Part shown: positions 36,507-44,065 of the stretch, one piece after another
Layout of the letters: every line of letters starts with the position of its first letter
Position numbering within the stretch: position 1 is the first letter of the stretch
From: Chitinophagales bacterium
GTDB taxonomy: Bacteria > Bacteroidota > Bacteroidia > Chitinophagales > LD1
Length of the DNA stretch: 64,000 nt
Assembly (NCBI GenBank): GCA_026129525.1
Contig: JAHCHW010000011.1
Coordinates: 92,975-156,974 of the forward strand
Direction of reading: 5' to 3'
Notes under the pieces: generated by a model
Database searches by the model: none
Told to the model about the DNA's origin: nothing
The model's input: only the letters and a program-made list of their open reading frames with translations
Position numbers and translations under genes: made by a program

Positions 36507-37727
36507 TTGAAATACAACGAAGCCCTGCATTACCTTTTAGAGCAACTGCCCATGTTTCAGCGAATAGGGGCGGCTGCTTACCGTACCGATTTAACTAACA
36601 TCATACGCTTGTGCGATATACTTGGCAATCCGCAGCAGCATTTAAACTGTATTCACGTAGCGGGCACTAACGGCAAAGGTTCGGTTACACACATTATTGC
36701 GTCTGTGCTACAGCAACAAGGTTACAAAGTGGGTGTGTTTGTATCGCCCCATTACAAAGATTACCGTGAGCGTATAAAAATTAACGGCAAGCACATCAGC
36801 AGGCAATATGTTACGCGATTTGTTGAACAACATATCGATCAATTCAAAACCGTTAACGCTTCATTTTTTGAAATTACCACAGCAATGGCGTTTCAGTATT
36901 TTAAGGATAAGAAAGTTGATTTTGCCGTGATTGAAACCGGCATGGGCGGCAGGCTCGATTCCACCAACATTATTACTCCCCGCCTTTCGGTTATTACCAA
37001 CATAGGGTACGACCACACACAATTTCTCGGTAACACACTTGCAAAAATTGCCGCTGAAAAAGCAGGTATCATAAAACCAAATGTACCGGTGGTTATTGGA
37101 GAAACTAACGCGGAAACCAAACCCGTTTTTATTGCAAAAGCGAAAGCAGAAAATGCTACGCTCCACTTTGCCGATAAAGAAACCCCCCCTGTAAATCTTA
37201 AAACTGATTTGAAGGGAAGTTATCAGTTACGCAACCTTCGAACTGCTGGTAAAGCCATTGAAATTTTACAGGAAACAGGTGTAAAAATTTCTGCATCTGC
37301 TGTAAAAAAGGGCGTTGCTAATGTATGCCCCAATACATCTTTTATAGGAAGATGGATGATACGGCAACAAAAACCGCTTGTAATTTTCGACAGTGCACAT
37401 AACAAAGATGGTATTGTTGTTTTGAAGCAAGAACTGAAGAAACTGCGTTTCGAAAATTTACATTTTGTGTACGGAACTGTTTCCGACAAAGATTATTCGG
37501 AAACACTTGCCTTGTTACCACGCAAGGCACAGTATTATTTCTGCAAAGCCGATATACCACGCGGCTTAAATGCTGAAACACTTTTGACTGAAGCAAGTAA
37601 GTTTCACTTGAAAGGCAAAGCGTACTCTTCGGTTAAGCGTGCGTTTAATGCGGCCTTTAAAAATGCTGCTAAAAATGACTTGGTGCTGGTAGCCGGAAGC
37701 ATATTTATAGTGGCTGAGTTGCTGTAG
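36507..37727 (+). CDS. folC: Bifunctional folylpolyglutamate synthase / dihydrofolate synthase
   Basis: About 406 residues from a TTG start. TTG 36507 gives MKYNEALHYLLEQLPMFQRIG, which is the family N-terminus (LPMFQRIG is highly conserved in Bacteroidota), and no ATG is available in frame near it. Mur-ligase fold. ATP-binding HVAGTNGKGSVTHIIA, folate-contacting VFVSPHYKDYRERI, and IETGMGGRLDSTN are all visible. It joins dihydropteroate or folates to glutamate. The 3' end overlaps the convergent DUF2061 gene by 23 bp. Confidence 0.93.
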   Translation: MKYNEALHYLLEQLPMFQRIGAAAYRTDLTNIIRLCDILGNPQQHLNCIHVAGTNGKGSVTHIIASVLQQQGYKVGVFVSPHYKDYRERIKINGKHISRQYVTRFVEQHIDQFKTVNASFFEITTAMAFQYFKDKKVDFAVIETGMGGRLDSTNIITPRLSVITNIGYDHTQFLGNTLAKIAAEKAGIIKPNVPVVIGETNAETKPVFIAKAKAENATLHFADKETPPVNLKTDLKGSYQLRNLRTAGKAIEILQETGVKISASAVKKGVANVCPNTSFIGRWMIRQQKPLVIFDSAHNKDGIVVLKQELKKLRFENLHFVYGTVSDKDYSETLALLPRKAQYYFCKADIPRGLNAETLLTEASKFHLKGKAYSSVKRAFNAAFKNAAKNDLVLVAGSIFIVAELL

Positions 37728-38157
37728 CTTTTTCTTCCTCCTTTATGCCAAACCATTTGCGAACAGTGCCTATGGGAATGCGATGCCACAATCGTTCATG
37801 CAGGTAATACAACACAATTTTAGTAACCACTTCGGTAAAGCCGATTTTTAGACCGGTTAGCGGGTTTCCCGAATAGAACCAACCAAGCAGCATAGTATCA
37901 ATAGTGCCTATTGTACGCCATGTAACGGCTTTTGTAAACGATATACGCGGGGTTTGATCTTTACCTTTAAGAAAAAGGAGCCAGCCACGTTCGTGTAAAT
38001 AATACAGCGCTACTTTGGTTATTACTTCAGTAGCACCAATTTTAATTGCCATGCTTACGTGCCCTGTCAGAAAAAAGGATATAAAGATGGTATCAATGGT
38101 GCCTACCACCCGCCACGATATGCCCTTAATTATGCTCCTGAAATGCGACTCTGTCAT
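37705..38157 (-). CDS. Tandem DUF2061 membrane protein
   Basis: 150 residues containing two copies of DUF2061. Copy one has ISWRVVGTIDTIFISFFLTG and EVITKVALYYLHERGW; copy two has VTWRTIGTIDTMLLGWFYSG and EVVTKIVLYYLHERLW. Each copy has two hydrophobic helices and the signature LYYLHER. Such proteins are known next to sulfate-assimilation genes in many bacteria, but none is nearby. Function unknown. A TATTTTCG promoter box precedes it. Confidence 0.88.
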   Translation of the reverse strand: MTESHFRSIIKGISWRVVGTIDTIFISFFLTGHVSMAIKIGATEVITKVALYYLHERGWLLFLKGKDQTPRISFTKAVTWRTIGTIDTMLLGWFYSGNPLTGLKIGFTEVVTKIVLYYLHERLWHRIPIGTVRKWFGIKEEEKATATQPL

Positions 38158-38169
38158 AAAATGCTGTCG

Positions 38170-38177
38170 CGAAAATA
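38170..38177 (-). promoter_or_regulatory. -7 element for the DUF2061 gene
   Basis: TATTTTCG on the minus strand, 12 nt before the ATG at 38157. It overlaps the A-rich tail of the terminator at 38171. Confidence 0.45.
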
Positions 38178-38202
38178 AAATAATCTACTAAAACGGTAGA
38201 TT
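38171..38202 (-). terminator. Weak Rho-independent terminator of the CAP gene
   Basis: AATCTAC and GTAGATT arms (7 bp) with a 7-nt loop, followed on the minus strand by ATTTTATTTT. Downstream of the stop at 38247. Confidence 0.4.
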
Positions 38203-38246
38203 TATTTGAGAGCCGCAGTTTAGTGATGTTTTTTGTGACCGCAGAA

Positions 38247-39128
38247 CTACAATCCCGCAGCATCCCAACCGATGCGGGTATAAAAACTCCATTTCTTGGT
38301 AAACGGAACACCGTTAACAGTGCAGGAAAAATCAACTGTGTAGCGCTCGTTGTACTTTAAGCGGTTTACCGGAATAATGCACACCTCGTTGCCTTGCGGA
38401 AAAGTAGTTAGCGGCTTTTCAGGCGTTGAGAGAATACACTCCAGTTCGTTGCCTTTTTTGTCGGTTACTTTCACTTTTACGTTCTTGATATTGTATTGGC
38501 GGATAAATTCGATTGTAATAGGATAACCCGGTGAGGTAACATTCCTGGGGATGGGGTTAGGTTGTTCCATTTGAAAAGCGAGTGTAATATCCAATGCTTC
38601 CGGTTCGGGGTACACCACAACTTTAGTAGTAGTATCATTGTACCAAACGTATTTGCTTTGCATATCAATACAACAAACAGTGCTGTAGCCTTCGGTGTAG
38701 TAGCCTATTCCTACCTCCGTAATTTTCGGGTCAATTAAGGGCATGCGATGGTAAAATGTGTTCATACACTGCTCAACGGCATACGGTGGTTTTACGTAGG
38801 CAATGCACGATTTCATTCCGGCTTTTTTGCCTTGCGGAGTGGCATAGGGCAGCGAGTCAACTTCGTAATGCGCGCTTAAGCCTTGTGTAGCGCTGTGCGA
38901 TTTGTTTTTTACCACATAGCGCGAATGTGCAAAACACGCAAGGCTCAATTCTTCGTTCAGTATTACAGGCTTTAGCCCTGCATTTTTGCGATAGGTGTTC
39001 AGCAACTCAAATGCTCGGGTAATTTCCGGGTCGCTTATACTAAAAGAAGTTCCTGTTTCGCTGTAAAGATTTGTTGAAATAGCAACCAGTAGCAGGCTTG
39101 TTACAAAGAAGGCAGTTGGCTTGTGCAT
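38247..39128 (-). CDS. Secreted CAP-domain protein
   Basis: 293 residues. Signal peptide (FFVTSLLLVAISTNLYS). The N-terminal half is a CAP (SCP/PR1) domain: ITRAFELLNTYRKNAGLKPV, then LSLACFAHSRYVVKNKSHS with the typical His, and a later MNTFYHRMPLIDPKITEVGIG that matches CAP motif order. The C-terminal half (about 190-293) is a beta-rich domain that ends KKWSFYTRIGW. CAP proteins are secreted with diverse roles, and the substrate is unknown. A weak terminator follows. Confidence 0.85.
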   Translation of the reverse strand: MHKPTAFFVTSLLLVAISTNLYSETGTSFSISDPEITRAFELLNTYRKNAGLKPVILNEELSLACFAHSRYVVKNKSHSATQGLSAHYEVDSLPYATPQGKKAGMKSCIAYVKPPYAVEQCMNTFYHRMPLIDPKITEVGIGYYTEGYSTVCCIDMQSKYVWYNDTTTKVVVYPEPEALDITLAFQMEQPNPIPRNVTSPGYPITIEFIRQYNIKNVKVKVTDKKGNELECILSTPEKPLTTFPQGNEVCIIPVNRLKYNERYTVDFSCTVNGVPFTKKWSFYTRIGWDAAGL

Positions 39129-39200
39129 GGCATCCGGTTTTTATACAAAAACAGGATGGACGGAAGTGAAAATTCCACAAACAACGGAATTGTGTAATTG

Positions 39201-41636
39201 CTACTGTATAATTTTTTCGAGTGCTTCCTTCTCCCATTGCTGCCAAGGGGTAAGTTCAAAAATTCCTTTAGCCATTTCCTTATTGGCGCTACTACTTAAC
39301 AACGATTTAAGCGCACTTACGGCAGGACCGCTTAAGCGACTGTTGGTGTATAACGCTGCATTAAAAAGGTTGCTGATGATTTCAGGAGTGCAAAGTTGCA
39401 GGCGCTGTACAGCTTCAAACGCTTTTCCGCGTGTGCGGAATTCATAGTTGTTAGAAGTGTAGCCAACCAGTTCGGCAATTTGCTCTTTGGTGGCAGCTTT
39501 TCCTTTTTCGAGCAACTCGATGTAAGCAATGCGAACGTTGTTGTTTAATCCTTTTATGTTTTTCACCCGATTCAAATAGTCGGCTGCCTTGCTTTCATAT
39601 CGTCTGCAAAGTTTGCGTAAAACGGTTTCGATGGTGATGTAGGAACTATCGGCAAGTAAATTCTCTACATCGGGCAAAATAGCTTCGGGAAACTCATTGA
39701 GTTTTTCAACTACCGCCCTGCGAACCTGAAAATCGGGATGTTTTAATGCATCGCGGAAAAGTTGGATGGCAGCCGGTGTGCGGTCGTATGCCAACTGCGA
39801 AATGATTTCGATAAGCACGCGGTTGTAATCGCCTCGGTTAAACAGGCTAATGAGAAAATCGCGTTTGAGTTCCGTTTCGGTGGCTCGCATTTCGCAAATG
39901 GCATCGTAGCGATCAATCATGTGTTTGGCGTTTGTTGCCTGTGCTTTCAGTTCATTGAGCGATTTACTGAAGCTGATTGTTTTTAAAATGTTGGAGCCCG
40001 GGTCGAAAAGCGTGTAGCTTACTTGCTTGCCAACGGGAGCATTAACATACACTGTATCAAACTGGTTGCCAATCCATTCGCGTTTTACGGATGAACTGCC
40101 ATCGGCAAAGTGCACTTCGAGCACTACGGGCATTTTAAAGTAGCCGGTGAGTTCATCGGTTTGGTGTGTTTGCCGGATGTAGAAGGCTACGCGGTCTTGT
40201 TGTCTTTCATAACTCACCAAGTAATTAGGAACACCGGCACGGTACAACCATTGGTCGAAAAACCAGTCGAGGTTTATACCGGCTGTTTCCATAAATGCCA
40301 TCATAAAGTCGTGGTTGCTTACGTTGGCGTAAGCATGTTTTTTTAAATAGTTGGTAATACACTTGCGGTACACCGAATCGCCCACCGTGTAGCGAATCAT
40401 ATCAATAACAAAACTCCCCTTTGGGTAATGCCGCGCACTGCCGCCTTTTGCATGTGCCACCGGATAGCGGTCAACCGCATCGGCATTAATAGCACTATTC
40501 GCTTCATCGCGTTTGTTCGATTCGTAGTAGTCTTCGCCAAATACCTGCCGCGTAAACTGCTTGGCATAGTAAGTAGCAAAACTTTCGTGCAGCCAGTGGT
40601 GCTGAGCACTGTATTCGGTAATATAATCGCCAAACCACTGGTGGGTGAGTTCGTGGGCGTTTGTTGCTACATAGCTGCGCTCTATGGATGAGCGTTCATC
40701 GGTCTGGTAAAAATCTCCGAAAATGGTGGCGGTTGTGTTTTCCATTGCGCCATACATAAAGTCCTGCACGGGAACATTGCAGTATGTTTCCCAAGGATAT
40801 TTAACCTGTAATTCGGTGGAGAGCCAGTCCATCATTTCGGCACTATAGCGATAGGTTGGTTCTACCACATAAGGGCGGTCGTTGTAATAGTACTGCCGCG
40901 ATACCATTCCGTTTTTGCTTTTGTAATCTTTGTAAGCGAAACGATCAATGGCAATCATTACCAAATACGGAACCATTGGTTTGCTCATGGCATAGTGCCA
41001 GGTGTTGGTGCCATCGGCATTCGCTTTCTTCAGTTTTAAAACTCCATTGGCAATTACAGTGTAGGCGGAATCGAAAGTGATAATGGTTTCGGTAATTAGT
41101 TTGTCGTTTACATCATCGTAGCAAGGGAACCAATGGCGGTTATCAATGCCCTGCCCTTGTGTCCAGATTTGTTTGCGGGTAAAGTAGGGGTCGTTATGGG
41201 TGTTGCCGGTGTTTGCGTTCCAGCCCACAAAATACAAGCCTTTGCGCGGAGTGGCTTCGTAGGTAATTTCCATGTTGTACTGTTTGTTCCAGTCTAATGG
41301 CGGGAGGAAGCGGATGGTAATTCCGTTGCTATCGGTGGTAAACTGTGTTTCTTTTCCGCTTACTAAAACTTTCTTTATATCAATACCGGGGGCGTTTAAG
41401 AAAACGGTGTCGGTAATGTATTGAATGGGTGTAAAATCGTACTTCACTTTGCCGAATACTTTTCCTTGTTTGGTATTGAATTTTACATCGAGCACCATTT
41501 TGAGGAAGTCGATGTTGTGTTCTCGGATTCTGCCATCGGCATCGCGCAGGTAGCAAATGGTGGAATCGGATGCGGATAAGCTAAGAGAAGAAATTACGGA
41601 AAGAAGATACAGCCATGCGAACAGCGTTCGGTTCAT
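39201..41636 (-). CDS. M1 family aminopeptidase with C-terminal helical repeats
   Basis: 811 residues from ATG 41636 (signal peptide LFAWLYLLSVISSLSLSAS). Upstream in-frame ATG 41702 adds 22 residues of no evident function. The M1 motifs are canonical: YGAMENTTATIFGDFY and HELTHQWFGDY with the Glu in WLHESFATYYA. After about residue 560 comes a HEAT-like array (FRDALKHPDFQVRRAVVEKL, DVENLLADSSYITIETVLRK). Exported zinc aminopeptidase that trims peptides. It keeps GAMEN, unlike the second M1 protein at 23288. Confidence 0.93.
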   Translation of the reverse strand: MNRTLFAWLYLLSVISSLSLSASDSTICYLRDADGRIREHNIDFLKMVLDVKFNTKQGKVFGKVKYDFTPIQYITDTVFLNAPGIDIKKVLVSGKETQFTTDSNGITIRFLPPLDWNKQYNMEITYEATPRKGLYFVGWNANTGNTHNDPYFTRKQIWTQGQGIDNRHWFPCYDDVNDKLITETIITFDSAYTVIANGVLKLKKANADGTNTWHYAMSKPMVPYLVMIAIDRFAYKDYKSKNGMVSRQYYYNDRPYVVEPTYRYSAEMMDWLSTELQVKYPWETYCNVPVQDFMYGAMENTTATIFGDFYQTDERSSIERSYVATNAHELTHQWFGDYITEYSAQHHWLHESFATYYAKQFTRQVFGEDYYESNKRDEANSAINADAVDRYPVAHAKGGSARHYPKGSFVIDMIRYTVGDSVYRKCITNYLKKHAYANVSNHDFMMAFMETAGINLDWFFDQWLYRAGVPNYLVSYERQQDRVAFYIRQTHQTDELTGYFKMPVVLEVHFADGSSSVKREWIGNQFDTVYVNAPVGKQVSYTLFDPGSNILKTISFSKSLNELKAQATNAKHMIDRYDAICEMRATETELKRDFLISLFNRGDYNRVLIEIISQLAYDRTPAAIQLFRDALKHPDFQVRRAVVEKLNEFPEAILPDVENLLADSSYITIETVLRKLCRRYESKAADYLNRVKNIKGLNNNVRIAYIELLEKGKAATKEQIAELVGYTSNNYEFRTRGKAFEAVQRLQLCTPEIISNLFNAALYTNSRLSGPAVSALKSLLSSSANKEMAKGIFELTPWQQWEKEALEKIIQ

Positions 41637-41705
41637 ACAACAAATTTTTAAGTGGATGCAAAGAAAGCGAATTGGAACAAGTGCAGTTTTACAGCGAAAC
41701 AAATG

Positions 41706-42221
41706 TTACTTGTAGCGCACGTTAGCAAACGCACCGTTTTTGGCAGCGTTTTGCGTGTTGTTGGTAATACGGGTGCAACTGAATGCAAAGTTGCCGCTGA
41801 TAATTCTGCGGAGCGTATCGATGCCTGTGATGGTAACGGAGCCGGTATCGTTTAATCCTTTGCTGTAGGGTTCGCCTAAGTAGGAGAAAGCAGCCGAAGT
41901 AAGGGGCAGCGGTTGATTAACGGCATTGGGTAAAAACATAAAATTCATAGGGCGACCATCGTTGTCAACCGCGTTGATACGAATACTGGGACCTAAAATT
42001 TGCCCGGTGGCATTGGTGCTGACAAACGGAGTAACTCCTAATGTGCAAGAGAATGTTGCAGCAGGGGGACAATCGGTGCAATCGCCACCGCAGTCAATTT
42101 CGGTTTCTTTTCCGTCAAGTATGCCGTTGTTGCATAGGGCGCTTGTGTCGTTATCGTTTTTTTCGCAGGCGGTAAAAGTTACAAGCAGTGCAATTGTAAG
42201 TAAGGGTAAGAAGTTTTTCAT
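41706..42221 (-). CDS. Putative lipoprotein with Cys-rich start
   Basis: 171 residues from ATG 42221. Lipoprotein signal (LTIALLVTFTAC). Directly after it comes CNNGILDGKETEIDCGGDCTDCP, a short Cys-rich segment found after the lipobox of many Bacteroidota surface lipoproteins. The rest is beta-rich and ends near ISGNFAFSCTRITNNT, resembling DUF6252-type domains. Role unknown. Followed 69 bp later on the same strand by the M1 aminopeptidase. Confidence 0.75.
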   Translation of the reverse strand: MKNFLPLLTIALLVTFTACEKNDNDTSALCNNGILDGKETEIDCGGDCTDCPPAATFSCTLGVTPFVSTNATGQILGPSIRINAVDNDGRPMNFMFLPNAVNQPLPLTSAAFSYLGEPYSKGLNDTGSVTITGIDTLRRIISGNFAFSCTRITNNTQNAAKNGAFANVRYK

Positions 42222-42564
42222 TGAGGTAATTTTTGGTTGAAGGTTTAAAACTAATTTTTTTCGGAAAAGGAACGGATGAATGATTATGTAACTTGAGATG
42301 AACACTTGTGCTAACTTTAGTTTTAGACTTCTCTAAATGGTAAAGGGAAACGGAAGATGCGCTGTTGGCGAGGGGAGAACCTTGTGAGAGCCTCCCCCCT
42401 CTGCCTTCGGCATCAGCAGAGGAATTCCAAGAAAAGAACGGACAAAAATATGCTCCGCATTTTTGGAGATGCTACGCGCTAAAACATGAGCTTGTTATGT
42501 TGCAAGGGCAAGATGAAGCGAGCCGGTAAAGATTTCTATATTTACGCTCCGGTAAAAACAATCA
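42222..42564. other. 343-bp gap with a repeat module
   Basis: No gene seen. The left part is AT-rich and holds the upstream region of the lipoprotein. The centre holds the modules described at 42370-42422. A TATATTTA box, a near match to the -7 element, lies about 20 bp before the dihydroorotase-like ATG. Confidence 0.6.
42370..42422 (+). repeat. Repeat element copy A (two modules)
   Basis: Module 1, GAGGGGAGAACCTTGTGAG (42370-42388), and module 2, CCCCTCTGCCTTCGGCATC (42396-42414), are each 19 nt. Both recur exactly at 44025 and 43990, in reversed order. The modules are separated by 7 nt. Confidence 0.65.
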
Positions 42565-43833
42565 ATGGACATACTGATACGCTCCGCCCGCATCGTTGAC
42601 ACCGGCTCCAAGTTTCACAATCAGGTTCGCGACATTTTAATTTCTAAAGGCAAAATCAAAAAGATTGGCGCTAAACTGCCCAATACGACTAAAGCTAAAG
42701 AGGTAAAGGCAGATAACCTGCATGTATCGCTCGGCTGGTTCGACCTCAACACTTTTGTTGCCGACCCGGGCTATGAGCAAAAGGAAACGATAACAACGGG
42801 CTGTGCCGCAGCCGCCTTTGGGGGCTTTACACATATATGCGCCATGCCCAATACACTTCCCGTTACCCAAACTAAAGCACAGGTAGAATATGTGTTGCGA
42901 AAAGCAGCCGGAGAGATAGTGAGTGTGCATCCGGTTGGAGCAGTAACCAATAATTGCGAGGGAAAAGATTTAGCGGAGATGTACGACATGCACAAAGCCG
43001 GTGCGGTGGCTTTCAGCGATGGATTGAAACCAAGCCCATCGGCAGGTATGGTAGAACGGGCGTTGTTGTACGTAAAGGCTTTTAATGGTTTGGTGATAAA
43101 CCATCCGGAAGATAAAAGCATAGCTAAAAACGGAGCCATGCACGAAGGGGTGATAAGCACTAAGATGGGACTGCCCGGTGCCCCTGCGTTTGCCGAAGAA
43201 ATAGCCGTTAACCGCGACCTCTATATTTTGGAATACACCCAATCTCGTTTACACTTTCTGGATATTTCGCTCGCTAAATCGGTTGAGTTGCTGAAAGCCG
43301 CCAAACGCAAAAAACTGAAGGTTACCGCTTCGGTAAATGCTTACAGTTTACTGCTTGATGAAAATGCAGTAGGCAATTACAACACTAATTGCAAGGTAAA
43401 CCCACACCTGCGCCCTAAGAAAGATATTGAAGGGTTGATTAAAGGAATTGCAGACGGAACGATTGATACGATTACTTCTGCCCACCAACCGCACGATGAA
43501 GAGTGCAAGAAATTAGAGTTTGATAAAGCCGATTTTGGGATGATTGGTTTGGAAACCTGTTTTGCTGTTGCGAATACCGCACTGCGCGGTAAAGTAGAGC
43601 TGGAAAAAATTATTGAACTGCTGGCAAACAATCCGCGCAATGTGCTTGGTATGTCAACTTCTATTGCAGAAGAGATGGATGCCGACCTTACACTGTTTAA
43701 TCCGGATTTAAAGTGGACGTTTACGGAAAGCGATATACGCTCGCGCTCAAAGAATACGCCTTTTACAGGAACCAAATTTACCGGCAAAGCGCTGGGGGTT
43801 TTTAATAAAGGAATGTTGCAGTTGAATGATTAG
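42565..43833 (+). CDS. Dihydroorotase-like protein lacking metal ligands
   Basis: 422 residues, amidohydrolase fold with the dihydroorotase pattern: LGWFDLNTFVADPGYEQKETI, GGFTHICAMPNTLPV and LVINHPEDKSI. The HxH that binds zinc is replaced (N62-T-F64). H180 (VINHPED) remains, but the later ligand His is Asp233 (LHFLDIS), TPHHLLL reads NAYSLLL, and the catalytic Asp is Ala306 (SAHQPH). So the enzyme is probably inactive. Non-catalytic homologues assemble with aspartate carbamoyltransferase in some bacteria, which is a possible role here. It might be annotated pyrC in error. Confidence 0.88.
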   Translation: MDILIRSARIVDTGSKFHNQVRDILISKGKIKKIGAKLPNTTKAKEVKADNLHVSLGWFDLNTFVADPGYEQKETITTGCAAAAFGGFTHICAMPNTLPVTQTKAQVEYVLRKAAGEIVSVHPVGAVTNNCEGKDLAEMYDMHKAGAVAFSDGLKPSPSAGMVERALLYVKAFNGLVINHPEDKSIAKNGAMHEGVISTKMGLPGAPAFAEEIAVNRDLYILEYTQSRLHFLDISLAKSVELLKAAKRKKLKVTASVNAYSLLLDENAVGNYNTNCKVNPHLRPKKDIEGLIKGIADGTIDTITSAHQPHDEECKKLEFDKADFGMIGLETCFAVANTALRGKVELEKIIELLANNPRNVLGMSTSIAEEMDADLTLFNPDLKWTFTESDIRSRSKNTPFTGTKFTGKALGVFNKGMLQLND

Positions 43834-43989
43834 GGTTAGGCGTTTACAACAGCATGATATCAACTACATATCAGCAGATTGAAATCAAACGATTAAACAG
43901 GAAACAAAAAGTGTAGTTGTTGGTTGGGCGATCAATAACTGTTTTTAGTGAACTGTTTTTATTTTCCCTTTTTTTAGAAAAAAGCCTCA

Positions 43990-44043
43990 CCCCTCTGCCT
44001 TCGGCATCTCCCCTCTCCTTTAGAGAGGGGAGAACCTTGTGAG
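43990..44043 (+). repeat. Repeat element copy B (two modules plus hairpin)
   Basis: Contains CCCCTCTGCCTTCGGCATC, then CTCCCCTCTC (44008-44017) pairing with GAGAGGGGAG (44023-44032) around the loop CTTTA, then AACCTTGTGAG. The modules match those at 42370-42422 but are ordered differently. It lies between two genes that end facing each other. Confidence 0.65.
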
Positions 44044-44065
44044 CTGAGTGTAGTTTCAAACACTG

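Noticed and set aside
43871..44059. 62-codon minus-strand reading frame
   Set aside because: It covers the repeat element at 43990-44043, lacks a family match and has no promoter box.
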